Part shown: one piece after another, positions 34,345 to 42,592 of the stretch
Layout: the number at the start of each line of letters is the position of its first letter
How positions within the stretch are numbered: the first letter of the stretch is position 1
Assembly (NCBI GenBank): GCA_964587515.1
Contig: CAZPMO010000002.1
Span: 10,317-74,316, forward strand
Source of the DNA: CAZPMO01 sp964587515
GTDB lineage: Bacteria > Pseudomonadota > Alphaproteobacteria > MPNO01
DNA: 64,000 bases
Direction of reading: 5' to 3'
Position numbers and translations under genes: made by a program
The notes under the pieces: model-generated
Databases searched by the model: none
Seen by the model: the letters and a program-made list of their open reading frames with translations, nothing else
What the model was told of the DNA's origin: nothing

Positions 34345-35574
34345 ATGAGCGAAATACCCACCTTCGTGACCCATCTCGAATGCGGCCTGACCGGCAAACG
34401 CTACGAGGCGGATACGCTCCACGGCCTGTCCGAGGCGGGGCGACCGCTGCTGGTGCGGTATGATTTAGATGCGCTGGGCCGCGCCATCGACAAGGAGACG
34501 CTGGCCGCGCGCGAGCCGGAATTCTGGCGCTACCGCGAATTTCTGCCGATCCGCCGCGCCGAGAACGTGGTGCGCCTCGGCGAAATAATGACGCCGTTGA
34601 TCCGCGCACCGGGACTGGAACGCGCGCTGGGCTCGGGCGAGGTGCTGATCAAGGACGAAGGCCGCCTGCCGACCGGCTCGTTCAAGGCGCGCGGGCTTGC
34701 GCTCGCGGTCTCCATGGCGAAGGAACTCGGCGTCACGCGCATGGCCATGCCGACCAACGGCAATGCCGGCGCCGCGCTGGCCGCCTATTGCACGCGCGCC
34801 GGCATTAGCTGCGACGTATTCTGCCCCGACGACACGCCCGAAATTAACATCGCCGAGATCGCCATCGCGGGCGCGCGCACCTGGAAGGTCAACGGGCTGA
34901 TCGACGATTGCGGGCGCATCGTCGGCGAGGGCAAGGAGATCGTCGGCTGGTTCGACACCTCGACCCTGAAGGAGCCCTACCGCATCGAAGGCAAGAAGAC
35001 CATGGGGCTGGAGCTCGCCGAACAGCTCGGCTGGGACGTGCCCGACGTGATCCTCTATCCCACCGGCGGCGGCACCGGGCTGATCGGCATGTGGAAGGCG
35101 TTCGCCGAGCTTGCCGCGATCGGCTGGCTCGGCGACAAGCGCCCGCGCATGGTGGCGGTGCAGGCCGCCGGCTGCGCGCCCATCGTGAAAGCCTACGAGG
35201 ACGGCGTCGAACACGCCGATCGTTGGGAAAACGCCCATACGGTGGCCGCCGGCATTCGCGTGCCGGCCGCGGTCGGCGATTTTCTGATTCTGCGCGGCGT
35301 GCGCGAGTCCGGCGGCTTCGCCACCGCCGTCGAGGACGACGCCATCGAGGCCGCGCGCGACCGGGTGGCGCGGTCGGATGGCATTCTGCTGTGTCCCGAG
35401 GGCGCGGCCACCGTCGCGGCGCTGGAGAAGGAACTCGCCAGCGGGCGTATTTCCAAGGACGAACGCGTGGTGCTGTTCAACTGCGCCACCGGTCTCAAAT
35501 ATCCGCTCGCCGCCGACGTCGGCCGCATCGACCTCGGCCAGCCCATCGACTATGCCGCAATGGCGGCGCGATAG
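34345..35574 (+). CDS. thrC: Threonine synthase (or a close PLP beta-family paralogue)
   Basis: A 409-aa fold-type II PLP enzyme. The PLP Lys is 114 in LPTGSFKARG, the phosphate loop is TNGNAGAALA, and the glycine loop is YPTGGGTGLIGMWKAF. This matches the plant-like (class I type) threonine synthases that convert O-phosphohomoserine to threonine. The N-terminal HLECGLTGKRY retains only one Cys of the usual pair. ATG 34345 has GAGGA upstream; an earlier ATG-like start at 34282 lacks one. The surrounding genes are catabolic, so a related ammonia-lyase role cannot be excluded. Confidence 0.82.
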   Translation: MSEIPTFVTHLECGLTGKRYEADTLHGLSEAGRPLLVRYDLDALGRAIDKETLAAREPEFWRYREFLPIRRAENVVRLGEIMTPLIRAPGLERALGSGEVLIKDEGRLPTGSFKARGLALAVSMAKELGVTRMAMPTNGNAGAALAAYCTRAGISCDVFCPDDTPEINIAEIAIAGARTWKVNGLIDDCGRIVGEGKEIVGWFDTSTLKEPYRIEGKKTMGLELAEQLGWDVPDVILYPTGGGTGLIGMWKAFAELAAIGWLGDKRPRMVAVQAAGCAPIVKAYEDGVEHADRWENAHTVAAGIRVPAAVGDFLILRGVRESGGFATAVEDDAIEAARDRVARSDGILLCPEGAATVAALEKELASGRISKDERVVLFNCATGLKYPLAADVGRIDLGQPIDYAAMAAR

Positions 35575-35635
35575 GTTCGCTTGCCCCGGGGGGTCGGGCG
35601 ACACAATTGAACGGGGAACCAAGCGAAAGGAAACG

Positions 35636-36193
35636 ATGATGTCTACTCTGCCGCCGGCCGCGCTCAGCCATTGCGTCATGTATGTGTACGATTTCGAGAT
35701 GATGAAGGATTTCTATACCAACGTGATGGGCTTCCATCTGTCCGATATCGGCAGCGCGCGGGGCAACGACATCTGTTTCATGACGCTCGATCCGGAACTC
35801 GACCATCACCAACTCGCGCTGGCCGGCGGGCGCAAGGGCGACCGCGACGCGGGCAGCCTCAACCATCTCGCCTTCCGCCTGAAGTCCCTGCCCGATTTGC
35901 GCACCCGCTACGACGCGCTGATGGCGGCCGACAATGTCAGCGACATCGATCCCATCACCCACGGATCGTGGCTTTCGGTCTATTACCGCGACCCGGAGAA
36001 CAACCGCATGGAGTTCTTCGTCGACACCCCGTGGTACATGAAGCAGCCGATCGTCGAACCCCTCGACATGTCGTTGTCCGACGACGAGATGATGCGCCTG
36101 ACCGAGCAGACCTATCGCGACTGGCCGGACTTCCGCCCCATGGAGGAATGGAAGGCCGAGACCCGCAAGAAACTAACGAGCGAGCACGCCTAA
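35636..36193 (+). CDS. VOC family protein
   Basis: A 185-aa single-unit VOC protein. Metal positions are His in LSHCVMYV and LNHLAFRL and Glu in MEFFVD, compatible with a metal-dependent dioxygenase or lyase after dimerisation. The C-terminal 40 residues (TPWYMKQPIVEPLDMSLSDD onward) are an added helical tail typical of catechol-2,3-dioxygenase-like single-domain proteins. Start is ATG 35636 or the next codon 35639, with GAAAGGA in front. It overlaps the stop of the convergent HDO-like gene by 4 bases. Confidence 0.78.
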   Translation: MMSTLPPAALSHCVMYVYDFEMMKDFYTNVMGFHLSDIGSARGNDICFMTLDPELDHHQLALAGGRKGDRDAGSLNHLAFRLKSLPDLRTRYDALMAADNVSDIDPITHGSWLSVYYRDPENNRMEFFVDTPWYMKQPIVEPLDMSLSDDEMMRLTEQTYRDWPDFRPMEEWKAETRKKLTSEHA

Positions 36194-36891
36194 CCTGCTT
36201 CGGCCAGCGCGGTCCAGGCCCAGCCGATTTCGCGCATGGCGCGGCGCGCCTCGAACACGGTGTAGGGCTCGGCGGTCAGGAAATACTTGTCGATCAGATG
36301 CCGCACCCATTCCTGGGTCTCGGCGGCGCGCGCGGGTTCGCCCCTGAGAAAGACCAGCGCGTCCTCGGCGACCCCGTAATGGCCGGCGAGGCTGTCGGCC
36401 AGCGCGCCCATCAACCCCGGCATCTGACGTTCCAGCACCCAGGCCACGCCGGCCGCCTCGGCGGCGCTCGATTGTTCGCCGTGCAGCCGCACCATGTCGA
36501 TCAGATCCTCCGCCTCGGCCGAGGGGTTCTCGAGCGCCTCGGTCAGCGCCGATGGAGACATGCCCAGCGCTTCCGTCATGAGCCGCCAGCCCTTATCGGC
36601 GTCGGAATCCGCCTCGTGGGTCGCGCGGTAGAGACGATCGAACAGACGCGTGCCGTCGTCGCGGTCGATCACCGCGATTTTCGCGATGAAGGCGTAACGG
36701 CCGCGCCCGGCGACCACCGGCGTGAGACGGGTCAGCAGCGCCTGGAGATCGGAAACCGGCAGCGCGCCCGCCAGCGCGTCGCGCCATACGGGGTGATCGG
36801 CGAGGCGGAGATGCGGCGCGTTCTCGTCTTCGGCCAGCAACGCCGCCGCCTCGCCGCTTTCGACGATGCGCTCGACCTCGACGATTTTCAT
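36190..36891 (-). CDS. Degenerate TenA/PqqC-like (heme-oxygenase-like fold) protein
   Basis: A 233-aa all-helical protein that aligns with iron-containing redox enzymes of the HDO group encoded at 37984 and 44816. The matching segments are ATHEADSDADKGWRLMTEALG and VLERQMPGL...HYGVAEDALVFLRGEPARAAE. The metal residues of the last helix are replaced: His by Gly184, Asp by Arg188 and His by Glu191; the middle His is Asp/Lys (99-100). Only Glu93 and Glu154 remain. It is probably a non-catalytic partner. The ATG overlaps the stop of the preceding small gene (ATGA). Confidence 0.62.
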   Translation of the reverse strand: MKIVEVERIVESGEAAALLAEDENAPHLRLADHPVWRDALAGALPVSDLQALLTRLTPVVAGRGRYAFIAKIAVIDRDDGTRLFDRLYRATHEADSDADKGWRLMTEALGMSPSALTEALENPSAEAEDLIDMVRLHGEQSSAAEAAGVAWVLERQMPGLMGALADSLAGHYGVAEDALVFLRGEPARAAETQEWVRHLIDKYFLTAEPYTVFEARRAMREIGWAWTALAEAG

Positions 36892-37145
36892 GACGAACCC
36901 TCCCCGGCCAGCCGTTCCGCGACGCCTTCGTCCTCCAGCGAGGTGTAGGGGCTTTTCTTCACCGACCAGAACTCGATCGCGCCGTCGAAGAAGCCGGTAT
37001 AGCAAACCACATCGCGTTCCTCGAGTTCGAGCCGCGCCACCACCTGGTCCGGCACCTCGACGACCAGCTTGCCGTCGCCATCCTTGCGGACCAGCACCGG
37101 GGCCGACCATTCGATGCCCTCTTGGGAATTCTCGCTGGCTGTCAT
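36888..37145 (-). CDS. Small beta-rich protein, AbrB/MazE-like in places
   Basis: An 85-aa protein with the segment VLVRKDGDGKLVVEVPDQVVARLELEERDVVCY, which looks like a swapped-hairpin AbrB-type strand order, followed by FFDGAIEFWSVKKS. No cysteine pair or clear DNA-binding loop stands out, so this is a resemblance only. Its ribosome site GGGAGAAGGA is strong. It lies 11 bases after the alpha/beta hydrolase and overlaps the degenerate HDO gene by 4 bases, so it belongs to the same operon. Confidence 0.65.
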   Translation of the reverse strand: MTASENSQEGIEWSAPVLVRKDGDGKLVVEVPDQVVARLELEERDVVCYTGFFDGAIEFWSVKKSPYTSLEDEGVAERLAGEGSS

Positions 37146-37156
37146 TATCCTTCTCC

Positions 37157-37984
37157 CTAATTCAGATCTCGGCTGAAATCGGCGATTAGCGCCGCCGTGC
37201 GTTGGGGTTGCGTCTCCGGGACATAGTGATCGCTGTCCTCGACGATCACGGACGGCAGGTCGGGCCGCAACGCGCATGACCGCGCGAACGCCGCCGCCGT
37301 CACGAAACGGCTGACCGCGCCCCGCACCAGCAATGTCGGCATGGAAAGCGCACCCACCACGTCTTCCAGATTCTCGCGCAAGCCCCTTGAAGTCGATCGC
37401 ATCGCGTCGCCGTCGGCGAGCGGGCGCAGCGCGCCGTCCCGGTCGCGCCCGAAGCCCCATTGCGCGCGGCGCGACACCGCGTCGGCCGGCATCATTGGAT
37501 AGCGGTCGTGCAGATAGGCCTCCATTTCTTCGCTGGAGGCGAAGGCGCGGTCGCCGCCGCCGACGCGGGCGTCCAGCGCATCGAAGATTTCGGTCTCGAC
37601 GAAGGGCGTGAACTCGATGGCGATCACGGCGGAGATTTTATCGGGATAGACCGCGCCGGCGACGATGGCGTTGCGCGCGCCCAGCGAATGGCCCACCAGC
37701 AAAGCAGGTCCAGCGTCGAGATCGTCCACCAGGGCGGCCACGTCGGCGGCGAAATCGGCGCCGCGGTAACAATCGCCGGCCGGCTTGGCGCTGCGCCCGT
37801 GGCCGCGCTGATCGATGGCGACGCAATGGAACCGGTCCGACAGCGCGGCCGTCACCGGGTCCCAGCCGCGCCCGTTGGCGGTGATGCCGTGCAGGAAGAT
37901 GGCGGGGGAGCCCGCACCGGTCTCGAAGGCGCAAATCTCGACCGTCGAGAGCGCGCGGCGGCGCTCGATGATGGCGCCGGACAT
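37157..37984 (-). CDS. Alpha/beta hydrolase
   Basis: A 275-aa alpha/beta-hydrolase. The oxyanion block is LHGITANGRGW, the nucleophile elbow GHSLGARN, and the catalytic His lies in DSDHYVPE near the C-terminus. The IDQRGHGRSAKP motif is typical of esterases, C-C hydrolases and haloperoxidase-like members. ATGA overlap with the upstream HDO gene shows translational coupling. Substrate unknown, but coupling to a diiron oxygenase suggests action on its product or on an ester precursor. Confidence 0.88.
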   Translation of the reverse strand: MSGAIIERRRALSTVEICAFETGAGSPAIFLHGITANGRGWDPVTAALSDRFHCVAIDQRGHGRSAKPAGDCYRGADFAADVAALVDDLDAGPALLVGHSLGARNAIVAGAVYPDKISAVIAIEFTPFVETEIFDALDARVGGGDRAFASSEEMEAYLHDRYPMMPADAVSRRAQWGFGRDRDGALRPLADGDAMRSTSRGLRENLEDVVGALSMPTLLVRGAVSRFVTAAAFARSCALRPDLPSVIVEDSDHYVPETQPQRTAALIADFSRDLN

Positions 37985-38724
37985 CAGAAATCGTATTTGC
38001 GGCGCAGGATCCTCAATATGCCTTCATGCATTTCGCGCCACGCCCACAGGGTTACGGCCGAGGCGCGCCGCGCACGCGCTATTTCCAGGTCCGACAAAAC
38101 ATATTTGTCGAGCAGGCCCGAAGATGCGTCCGTGTGCTCGATATCGGCGCGCACATGTTCGAGGAAATATTCGATGGTGTCATCGTCGAGCCCGTAGAAT
38201 TTCCGCAGCGCCAACGCCGTCGCGCCGTGGGATTCCGGCAGCTGCGCCTCGTCGGCGTACCAGGTCGCGAGCCCTTCGGACGCGTTGCGGCGGCAGAAAT
38301 AGGTCAGAGTGCGCGAAAACCCGATGACCTCGGCGATGGGGAAGCGCGCCGCCTCGTCGAGTTCCTCCTCGGTCGCGCCCAAATTCTTCGCGAAACGCAC
38401 CCACAGGCCGGGATGCTCGCCCTCATCCTCGGGCCGCATGATCTCGTCATAGGTGTTTTCCAGCAGATGCTGCACGTCATCGCCCTTGAGGAAAGCGGCG
38501 TGGCTCAGCATCATCTTGGGCTCGGCGTGCGCCTGGAAGGACCAGCGCATCAGCGCGAAATCCTTCAGCGCCTCCTTGGGCAGCCGCCCCGACGTGATCA
38601 GGGTCACGAGCGGCGTGCGCAGATAGCGGTGCTCGGGCCGGGTGATGTCCTCGTGGATATAATCCCGGATAGCCTTCGGCGCCGATGGCGCATCGGCTCT
38701 GGCAAGGGTCGCGGTGGCGGTCAT
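37984..38724 (-). CDS. Heme-oxygenase-like diiron oxygenase/oxidase (TenA/PqqC-like)
   Basis: A 246-aa all-helical protein with a full set of expected diiron ligands: Glu94 (NTYDEI), His104 (EGEHPGLW), Glu159 (ADEAQLP), His190, Asp194 and His197 (EHVRADIEH). Known HDO enzymes include UndA, CADD and SznF; they use O2 for N-oxygenation, fragmentation or decarboxylation. The exact reaction here cannot be read from the sequence. First gene of an operon with a hydrolase, a small protein and a degenerate HDO paralogue. Confidence 0.8.
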   Translation of the reverse strand: MTATATLARADAPSAPKAIRDYIHEDITRPEHRYLRTPLVTLITSGRLPKEALKDFALMRWSFQAHAEPKMMLSHAAFLKGDDVQHLLENTYDEIMRPEDEGEHPGLWVRFAKNLGATEEELDEAARFPIAEVIGFSRTLTYFCRRNASEGLATWYADEAQLPESHGATALALRKFYGLDDDTIEYFLEHVRADIEHTDASSGLLDKYVLSDLEIARARRASAVTLWAWREMHEGILRILRRKYDF

Positions 38725-38792
38725 CGCTCGGTCTCCCCAGTTGTTCTTGGAATGATTATGGGATTCATCCCGGGCCGCGTCACGCCAAATCC

Positions 38793-39326
38793 TCAGACCG
38801 CGGGTTCGAGATCGACCTCAAGCGCCTGCAACAGGCGCGAATGCGCGATATAAGCGGCGATCATCACGCCAAGCTCGACGATCCCGCGGTCGTCGAAATG
38901 ATCGCGCAGCGGATCGAACGCCGCGTCCGGCACTTCGGGGGACACCGTCATGGCGTCGACAAAAGCCAGTGCGGCGCGCTCGCGCGCATCAAAAAAATCC
39001 GACGGGCTCCAATCTTCCAGCGCGTCGCATTCGGCGCGGCTTACCCCCTCGGCCTCGGCAAGTCTGGGCACGTGCTGACGCAAAACATATGCCGAGCCCA
39101 CCAGATGCCCCATGCGGATGATCACCAGCTCGCGCAGCCTTCCGTCGAGGCCGGTGCCCCAGCGCACCTGGTTAATGTGATCGAACCAGCTTTCGGCCAG
39201 CGGCGGCGAATGCAGCAGCGTCCGATAGACATTGATCACATTGCCGCGCCGTTTGCCACGAATGCGCCCGGCAAGCTCGGCAAGCTCGGGACGGTCGTCC
39301 GGATCGATCAAAGGTACGCGCGCCAT
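38793..39326 (-). CDS. Carboxymuconolactone decarboxylase/AhpD-like protein without the CxxC pair
   Basis: A 177-aa helical protein of the AhpD/CMD superfamily. The core block is RELVIIRMGHLVGSAYVLRQHVPRL, where AhpD peroxidases have a Cys-x-x-Cys before the His. Here the cysteines are replaced by Ser and Val while Glu and His stay, so a peroxidase role is unlikely. Related annotations include gamma-carboxymuconolactone decarboxylase. It lies 68 bases upstream of the HDO operon on the same strand and is divergent from the dehydrogenase at 39383. Confidence 0.82.
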   Translation of the reverse strand: MARVPLIDPDDRPELAELAGRIRGKRRGNVINVYRTLLHSPPLAESWFDHINQVRWGTGLDGRLRELVIIRMGHLVGSAYVLRQHVPRLAEAEGVSRAECDALEDWSPSDFFDARERAALAFVDAMTVSPEVPDAAFDPLRDHFDDRGIVELGVMIAAYIAHSRLLQALEVDLEPAV

Positions 39327-39382
39327 GGCAATCCCGCCTCCTTGGTATAAGTTGCCGAAAGCTAACCATATCGGGGCGATCC

Positions 39383-40459
39383 ATGGCCACCATCGTCGTT
39401 CAGGACGACAAGATCCTGCGTTTTCTCGAAGTCATTCTCGATCCGCGCGTCGCGGCGGCCCGGGTGGCGGCGTTTCGCGATTATCTCGCCTTCGACGAGC
39501 CCGACCCCGACCGCTGGTTTGACGCCCAGCGCCGGCGCGCGGGCGCGATCCGCCCGTCCGAGGTGCGTATGGTCGAGGACGAGGCGGCCATGCGCGTCGC
39601 GCTGCCGGACGCGGACGCGGTGGTGAGCGAAAGCCTGCGCATCGGCGGTGATGAACTCAGACTCGCGCCGAATTTAAAGCTGGTGCAAAAATTCGGCGTC
39701 GATGCGCGTAACATCGATCTTGCCGCCTGCAAGGACGCGGGCGTCGAGACACGCATCCTGCGCCGCCGGGTCAACGGCACGGTGGCCGAACATGCGATCC
39801 TGCTGATGATGGCGGTCGGCCGCAAGCTGGTCGAGACCGACGGCGCGCTGGATTTCGCAGGCCTGGAAGCGCTTGGCTATCGCCCGAAGAAATTCGATCC
39901 CGACCATGTGGCGGGCGCCAACTGGGCGCGCATTCCCGGCCTGAAGAGCCTGCAGGGCGCGACGCTGGGCGCGCTGGGCCTGGGCGAGGTTGGGCGCGAG
40001 GTCGCGATGCGCGCCCATGCCATGGGCATGGAGACTCTCTATTATCAGCGCACCCGCCTGCCCGACGAAATCGAGCGCGGCTGCGACGCCCGCTACGTTC
40101 CCTTCGAGGAATTACTGGAGCGCGCCGATTTCCTCAGCATCCATCTGCCGCTGACCGAGGCGACGCGGGGCATGATCGACGACGACGCCTTCGCGCGCAT
40201 GAAGCCGGGCGCGATCCTCGCCAACATCTCGCGCGCCCATATCGTCGATCGGGACGCCCTCATCGCGGTGCTGGAGTCGGGCCGCCTCGGCGGGGCGGGG
40301 CTCGACGTCCACTACGAAGAACCCGGCGCCCCCGATGAAAAACTTGGAACATACGCCAACGTCATCCGCAGCCCCCACATCGCCGTCGCCGCCCGCCAAC
40401 ACAACATGGCCGACACCGCCGAACTGGTCGCCAACCTCGCCGATGTGCTGGGACGGTGA
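39383..40459 (+). CDS. D-2-hydroxyacid dehydrogenase family oxidoreductase
   Basis: A 358-aa NAD(P)-dependent dehydrogenase. The Rossmann motif is LGALGLGEVGREVAMRA, and the catalytic residues are Arg in NISRAHIVD, Glu in DVHYEEP and His in RSPHIAVAA. The family reduces 2-keto acids or oxidises D-2-hydroxyacids (phosphoglycerate, glyoxylate, hydroxyisocaproate). No ACT domain is present, so it is not a standard SerA. The gene stands alone, divergent from the AhpD-like gene. Confidence 0.88.
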   Translation: MATIVVQDDKILRFLEVILDPRVAAARVAAFRDYLAFDEPDPDRWFDAQRRRAGAIRPSEVRMVEDEAAMRVALPDADAVVSESLRIGGDELRLAPNLKLVQKFGVDARNIDLAACKDAGVETRILRRRVNGTVAEHAILLMMAVGRKLVETDGALDFAGLEALGYRPKKFDPDHVAGANWARIPGLKSLQGATLGALGLGEVGREVAMRAHAMGMETLYYQRTRLPDEIERGCDARYVPFEELLERADFLSIHLPLTEATRGMIDDDAFARMKPGAILANISRAHIVDRDALIAVLESGRLGGAGLDVHYEEPGAPDEKLGTYANVIRSPHIAVAARQHNMADTAELVANLADVLGR

Positions 40460-40800
40460 TCGAGGCTATCGCGGTGGCAAGCGTGACGCGAGAGAAGTGT
40501 TGACAATATATTTTTCGGAACCCAGCATGCCTCCCAAGTTCGAACGGGCAGGCGAATTAAACGAGATCCCTTGAATGCACGATGAAACGAATGGGGCGGG
40601 TGTATCGTCGATGGGTGCGATGGGATGTAATTCCGTGTCACCTCTCTTCAACCGTCACGAATTCGCGCTCGTCGTCCTATGCAGCCGGGGCGCTATCGTA
40701 TCGATCGCCAAGCCCGTCACCTGCGGCAAACTAGTCGGAGCGGACCGGTGTCCGTAAGAGGCAAGAGCGGTCCGATCAACACAGGAAAAGGAGGAATAAA
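40460..40800 (+). other. Long leader/intergenic region before the ABC transporter operon
   Basis: About 340 bases without a convincing gene. An open frame at 40575-40757 lacks a ribosome site and looks random. A TTGACA hexamer stands at 40500-40505. The last 20 bases carry a strong AAGGAGG ribosome site for the gene at 40801. If transcription starts near 40530, the leader is about 270 bases, long enough for an RNA regulator, but I see no known riboswitch core. Confidence 0.4.
40500..40528 (+). promoter_or_regulatory. Possible sigma70-type promoter
   Basis: A perfect TTGACA at 40500-40505 is followed 17 bases later by CAGCAT at 40523-40528, a poor -10 with three matches to TATAAT. The spacer is AT-rich. 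It is the only good -35 in the spacer ahead of the ABC operon. Confidence 0.28.
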
Positions 40801-41787
40801 GTGAAAAAAGCAACAATGCTGGCATGTCTGGGTATGTTTGTTTCCATCTTTGTCATCGCTCCCGCGACGGCTCAAAACCTTAAAAAAATCAAAATCGTAG
40901 TACCTCGAAACAGCGCCTTCGTCTTGAATTACTTCGGGGGCAGAGAGGCCGGGATTTACCGCAAGCATGGTATCGACCTCGAGATCGACGCGCGTCCGTT
41001 CAAGGGCTTCGCGGCAAGTCTTCCCGCCAAAGAGGCCATGGTCACGACCTATATGGGCACGGCCGCCGTGGCGCGCATTAACAAGGGGTTCGACTGGGTC
41101 ATAATCGGCGGCGGGCTAACCGTCATGCAGGAGGTCTTTGTCCTCAAATCGTCCCCCTTCAAGACAATCAACGATTTGCGCGGCAAGAAATTCGCGAGCT
41201 GGTCCACGGGCGCCGGCGCCTTCAAGGCGACACGGGCGGTCATCATGGACGGTTTCGGGATCGACGTCCTGAAAGACACCGCGTTCGTGCAGGCCGCGGC
41301 ACCTGCCTTGATCAAGCTGCTGGAACGGGGAAATGTCGATTCCATGTTCAACATCAGCTCCCTGACGATCGCGGCGGCCGCGCAACCGAATAAATACCGC
41401 TCGATCTTTGCGCCCAATGATTACTGGAAGAAAAAAACCGGGCAGCCCATCGTATGGTCCGCGCCGATCGTCGCATGGAGAAGTTGGGTCGACGAAGACC
41501 GCGCCAGGGCCAAGGCCTTCGTGGCGGCGACCCATGAATCGTTCAAATGGCTCCGCAAGCCGAAAAATCTGGATGCCGCCGTCAAACAGTTCGGGACCCT
41601 GGCCGCGGTTAAAAACCAGGCTCAAGCCAATGTTTATAAAAAATGGCTGGGTGAAAAACGCGTATTCTTGGCGGAGTGGAACCGCGAAACGCGCGATAAC
41701 CAGTGGAAGTTCCTCGAAATGGCCGCGAAGCGCGGCGTACTGGGGAAAGTGCCCTCCAAGGAAAAACATGGGCTGATCCTCGAATAG
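40801..41787 (+). CDS. ABC transporter substrate-binding protein (NMT1/SsuA-like)
   Basis: A 328-aa periplasmic receptor with a Sec signal cleaved after ATA at about 24. It starts with GTG after an AAGGAGG site. Typical blocks are KIKIVVPRNSAF, AGIYRKHGIDLEID and SSPFKTINDLRGKKFASW. The family binds nitrate, sulfonates, taurine or pyrimidine precursors. The following genes encode two permeases and an ATPase, so the transporter is complete. The codon use is somewhat richer in AAA/AAT than in neighbouring genes. Confidence 0.92.
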   Translation: MKKATMLACLGMFVSIFVIAPATAQNLKKIKIVVPRNSAFVLNYFGGREAGIYRKHGIDLEIDARPFKGFAASLPAKEAMVTTYMGTAAVARINKGFDWVIIGGGLTVMQEVFVLKSSPFKTINDLRGKKFASWSTGAGAFKATRAVIMDGFGIDVLKDTAFVQAAAPALIKLLERGNVDSMFNISSLTIAAAAQPNKYRSIFAPNDYWKKKTGQPIVWSAPIVAWRSWVDEDRARAKAFVAATHESFKWLRKPKNLDAAVKQFGTLAAVKNQAQANVYKKWLGEKRVFLAEWNRETRDNQWKFLEMAAKRGVLGKVPSKEKHGLILE

Positions 41788-41821
41788 CGAACTGGCTCTC
41801 AACCTCGTAAAGTAGAACAAA

Positions 41822-42592
41822 GTGAAATCACTATTTCTCAAGCCCGGCGTCTTGCCGGGGGGGGTAACGATTATCGTCTGCCTGGTTCTTTGGCACGCGA
41901 TATCCCTCTTTTTCTTGGATGTCTTCCTGCCGGGTCCTCTAACGTTGCTCGACCGTATGATCACGGTCTATGGGGACCCGGCGTCCTTCCTTGTGGTCTG
42001 GGTGACCCTCGTCCGAATAATTGAGGGCGTTGTCATTTGCATGGTTATCGGGACGGCGCTTGGCCTGTTAATGGGGCGCGAGCGGAACATTGAGGCCTTT
42101 TTCGACAGTTGGGTCATGGTTCTGCTGACGTTTCCGGCGGTTTGCTGGGCGTTTCTCGCGGTTTTATGGTTTGGGTTATCGGACATCGGCCCGATTCTCA
42201 CCATCATCCTGATCGTATTTCCATTTGTCACCATGAACATTTGGGAAGGCACCAAGGCGGTGGAAAAGGGATTGATCGATATGGCGACCGTATACAGGGC
42301 CAACCGATCCCTCATGATTCGCAAGGTGATTATTCCGCAGCTTATGCCATTTTTCTTTTCCGCTCTCAGGATCGCCCTGTCCTTGTCGTGGAAAATCGCC
42401 CTGGTCGGCGAGGCTTTCGGAGTCGGCAGCGGTGTCGGTCAAAAGCTGATCTACTGGTTCGAGGATACACGGGTCGATATGATGCTCGCCTGGGGCATCA
42501 GCTTCATGATCTTCATGGTGGCCATCGATCTCATCGTGTTCCGCCTGTGGGAGAAACGCACCTTCGCCTGGAGACATAAAATTGCAAACTGA
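41822..42592 (+). CDS. ABC transporter permease (SsuC-like), first copy
   Basis: A 256-aa inner-membrane protein with about six helices and a BPD_transp_1 domain. The ATPase-contact EAA-like region is EGTKAVEKGLIDMATVYRANRS. GTG 41822 is the start. It overlaps the ATPase gene by 11 bases. Its second-copy homologue lies after the ATPase and shares NIWEGTKA/NMFEGTKA and LIDMA blocks, so the two may form a heterodimeric pore. Confidence 0.9.
   Translation: MKSLFLKPGVLPGGVTIIVCLVLWHAISLFFLDVFLPGPLTLLDRMITVYGDPASFLVVWVTLVRIIEGVVICMVIGTALGLLMGRERNIEAFFDSWVMVLLTFPAVCWAFLAVLWFGLSDIGPILTIILIVFPFVTMNIWEGTKAVEKGLIDMATVYRANRSLMIRKVIIPQLMPFFFSALRIALSLSWKIALVGEAFGVGSGVGQKLIYWFEDTRVDMMLAWGISFMIFMVAIDLIVFRLWEKRTFAWRHKIAN

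Noticed and set aside
40575..40757. 60-codon open frame ahead of the ABC operon
   Set aside because: No ribosome site, no family resemblance, and it lies in a probable leader.
40530..40800. Known riboswitch (guanidine or TPP type) in the long leader
   Set aside because: Neither conserved core could be found by eye; only length and context would suggest it.
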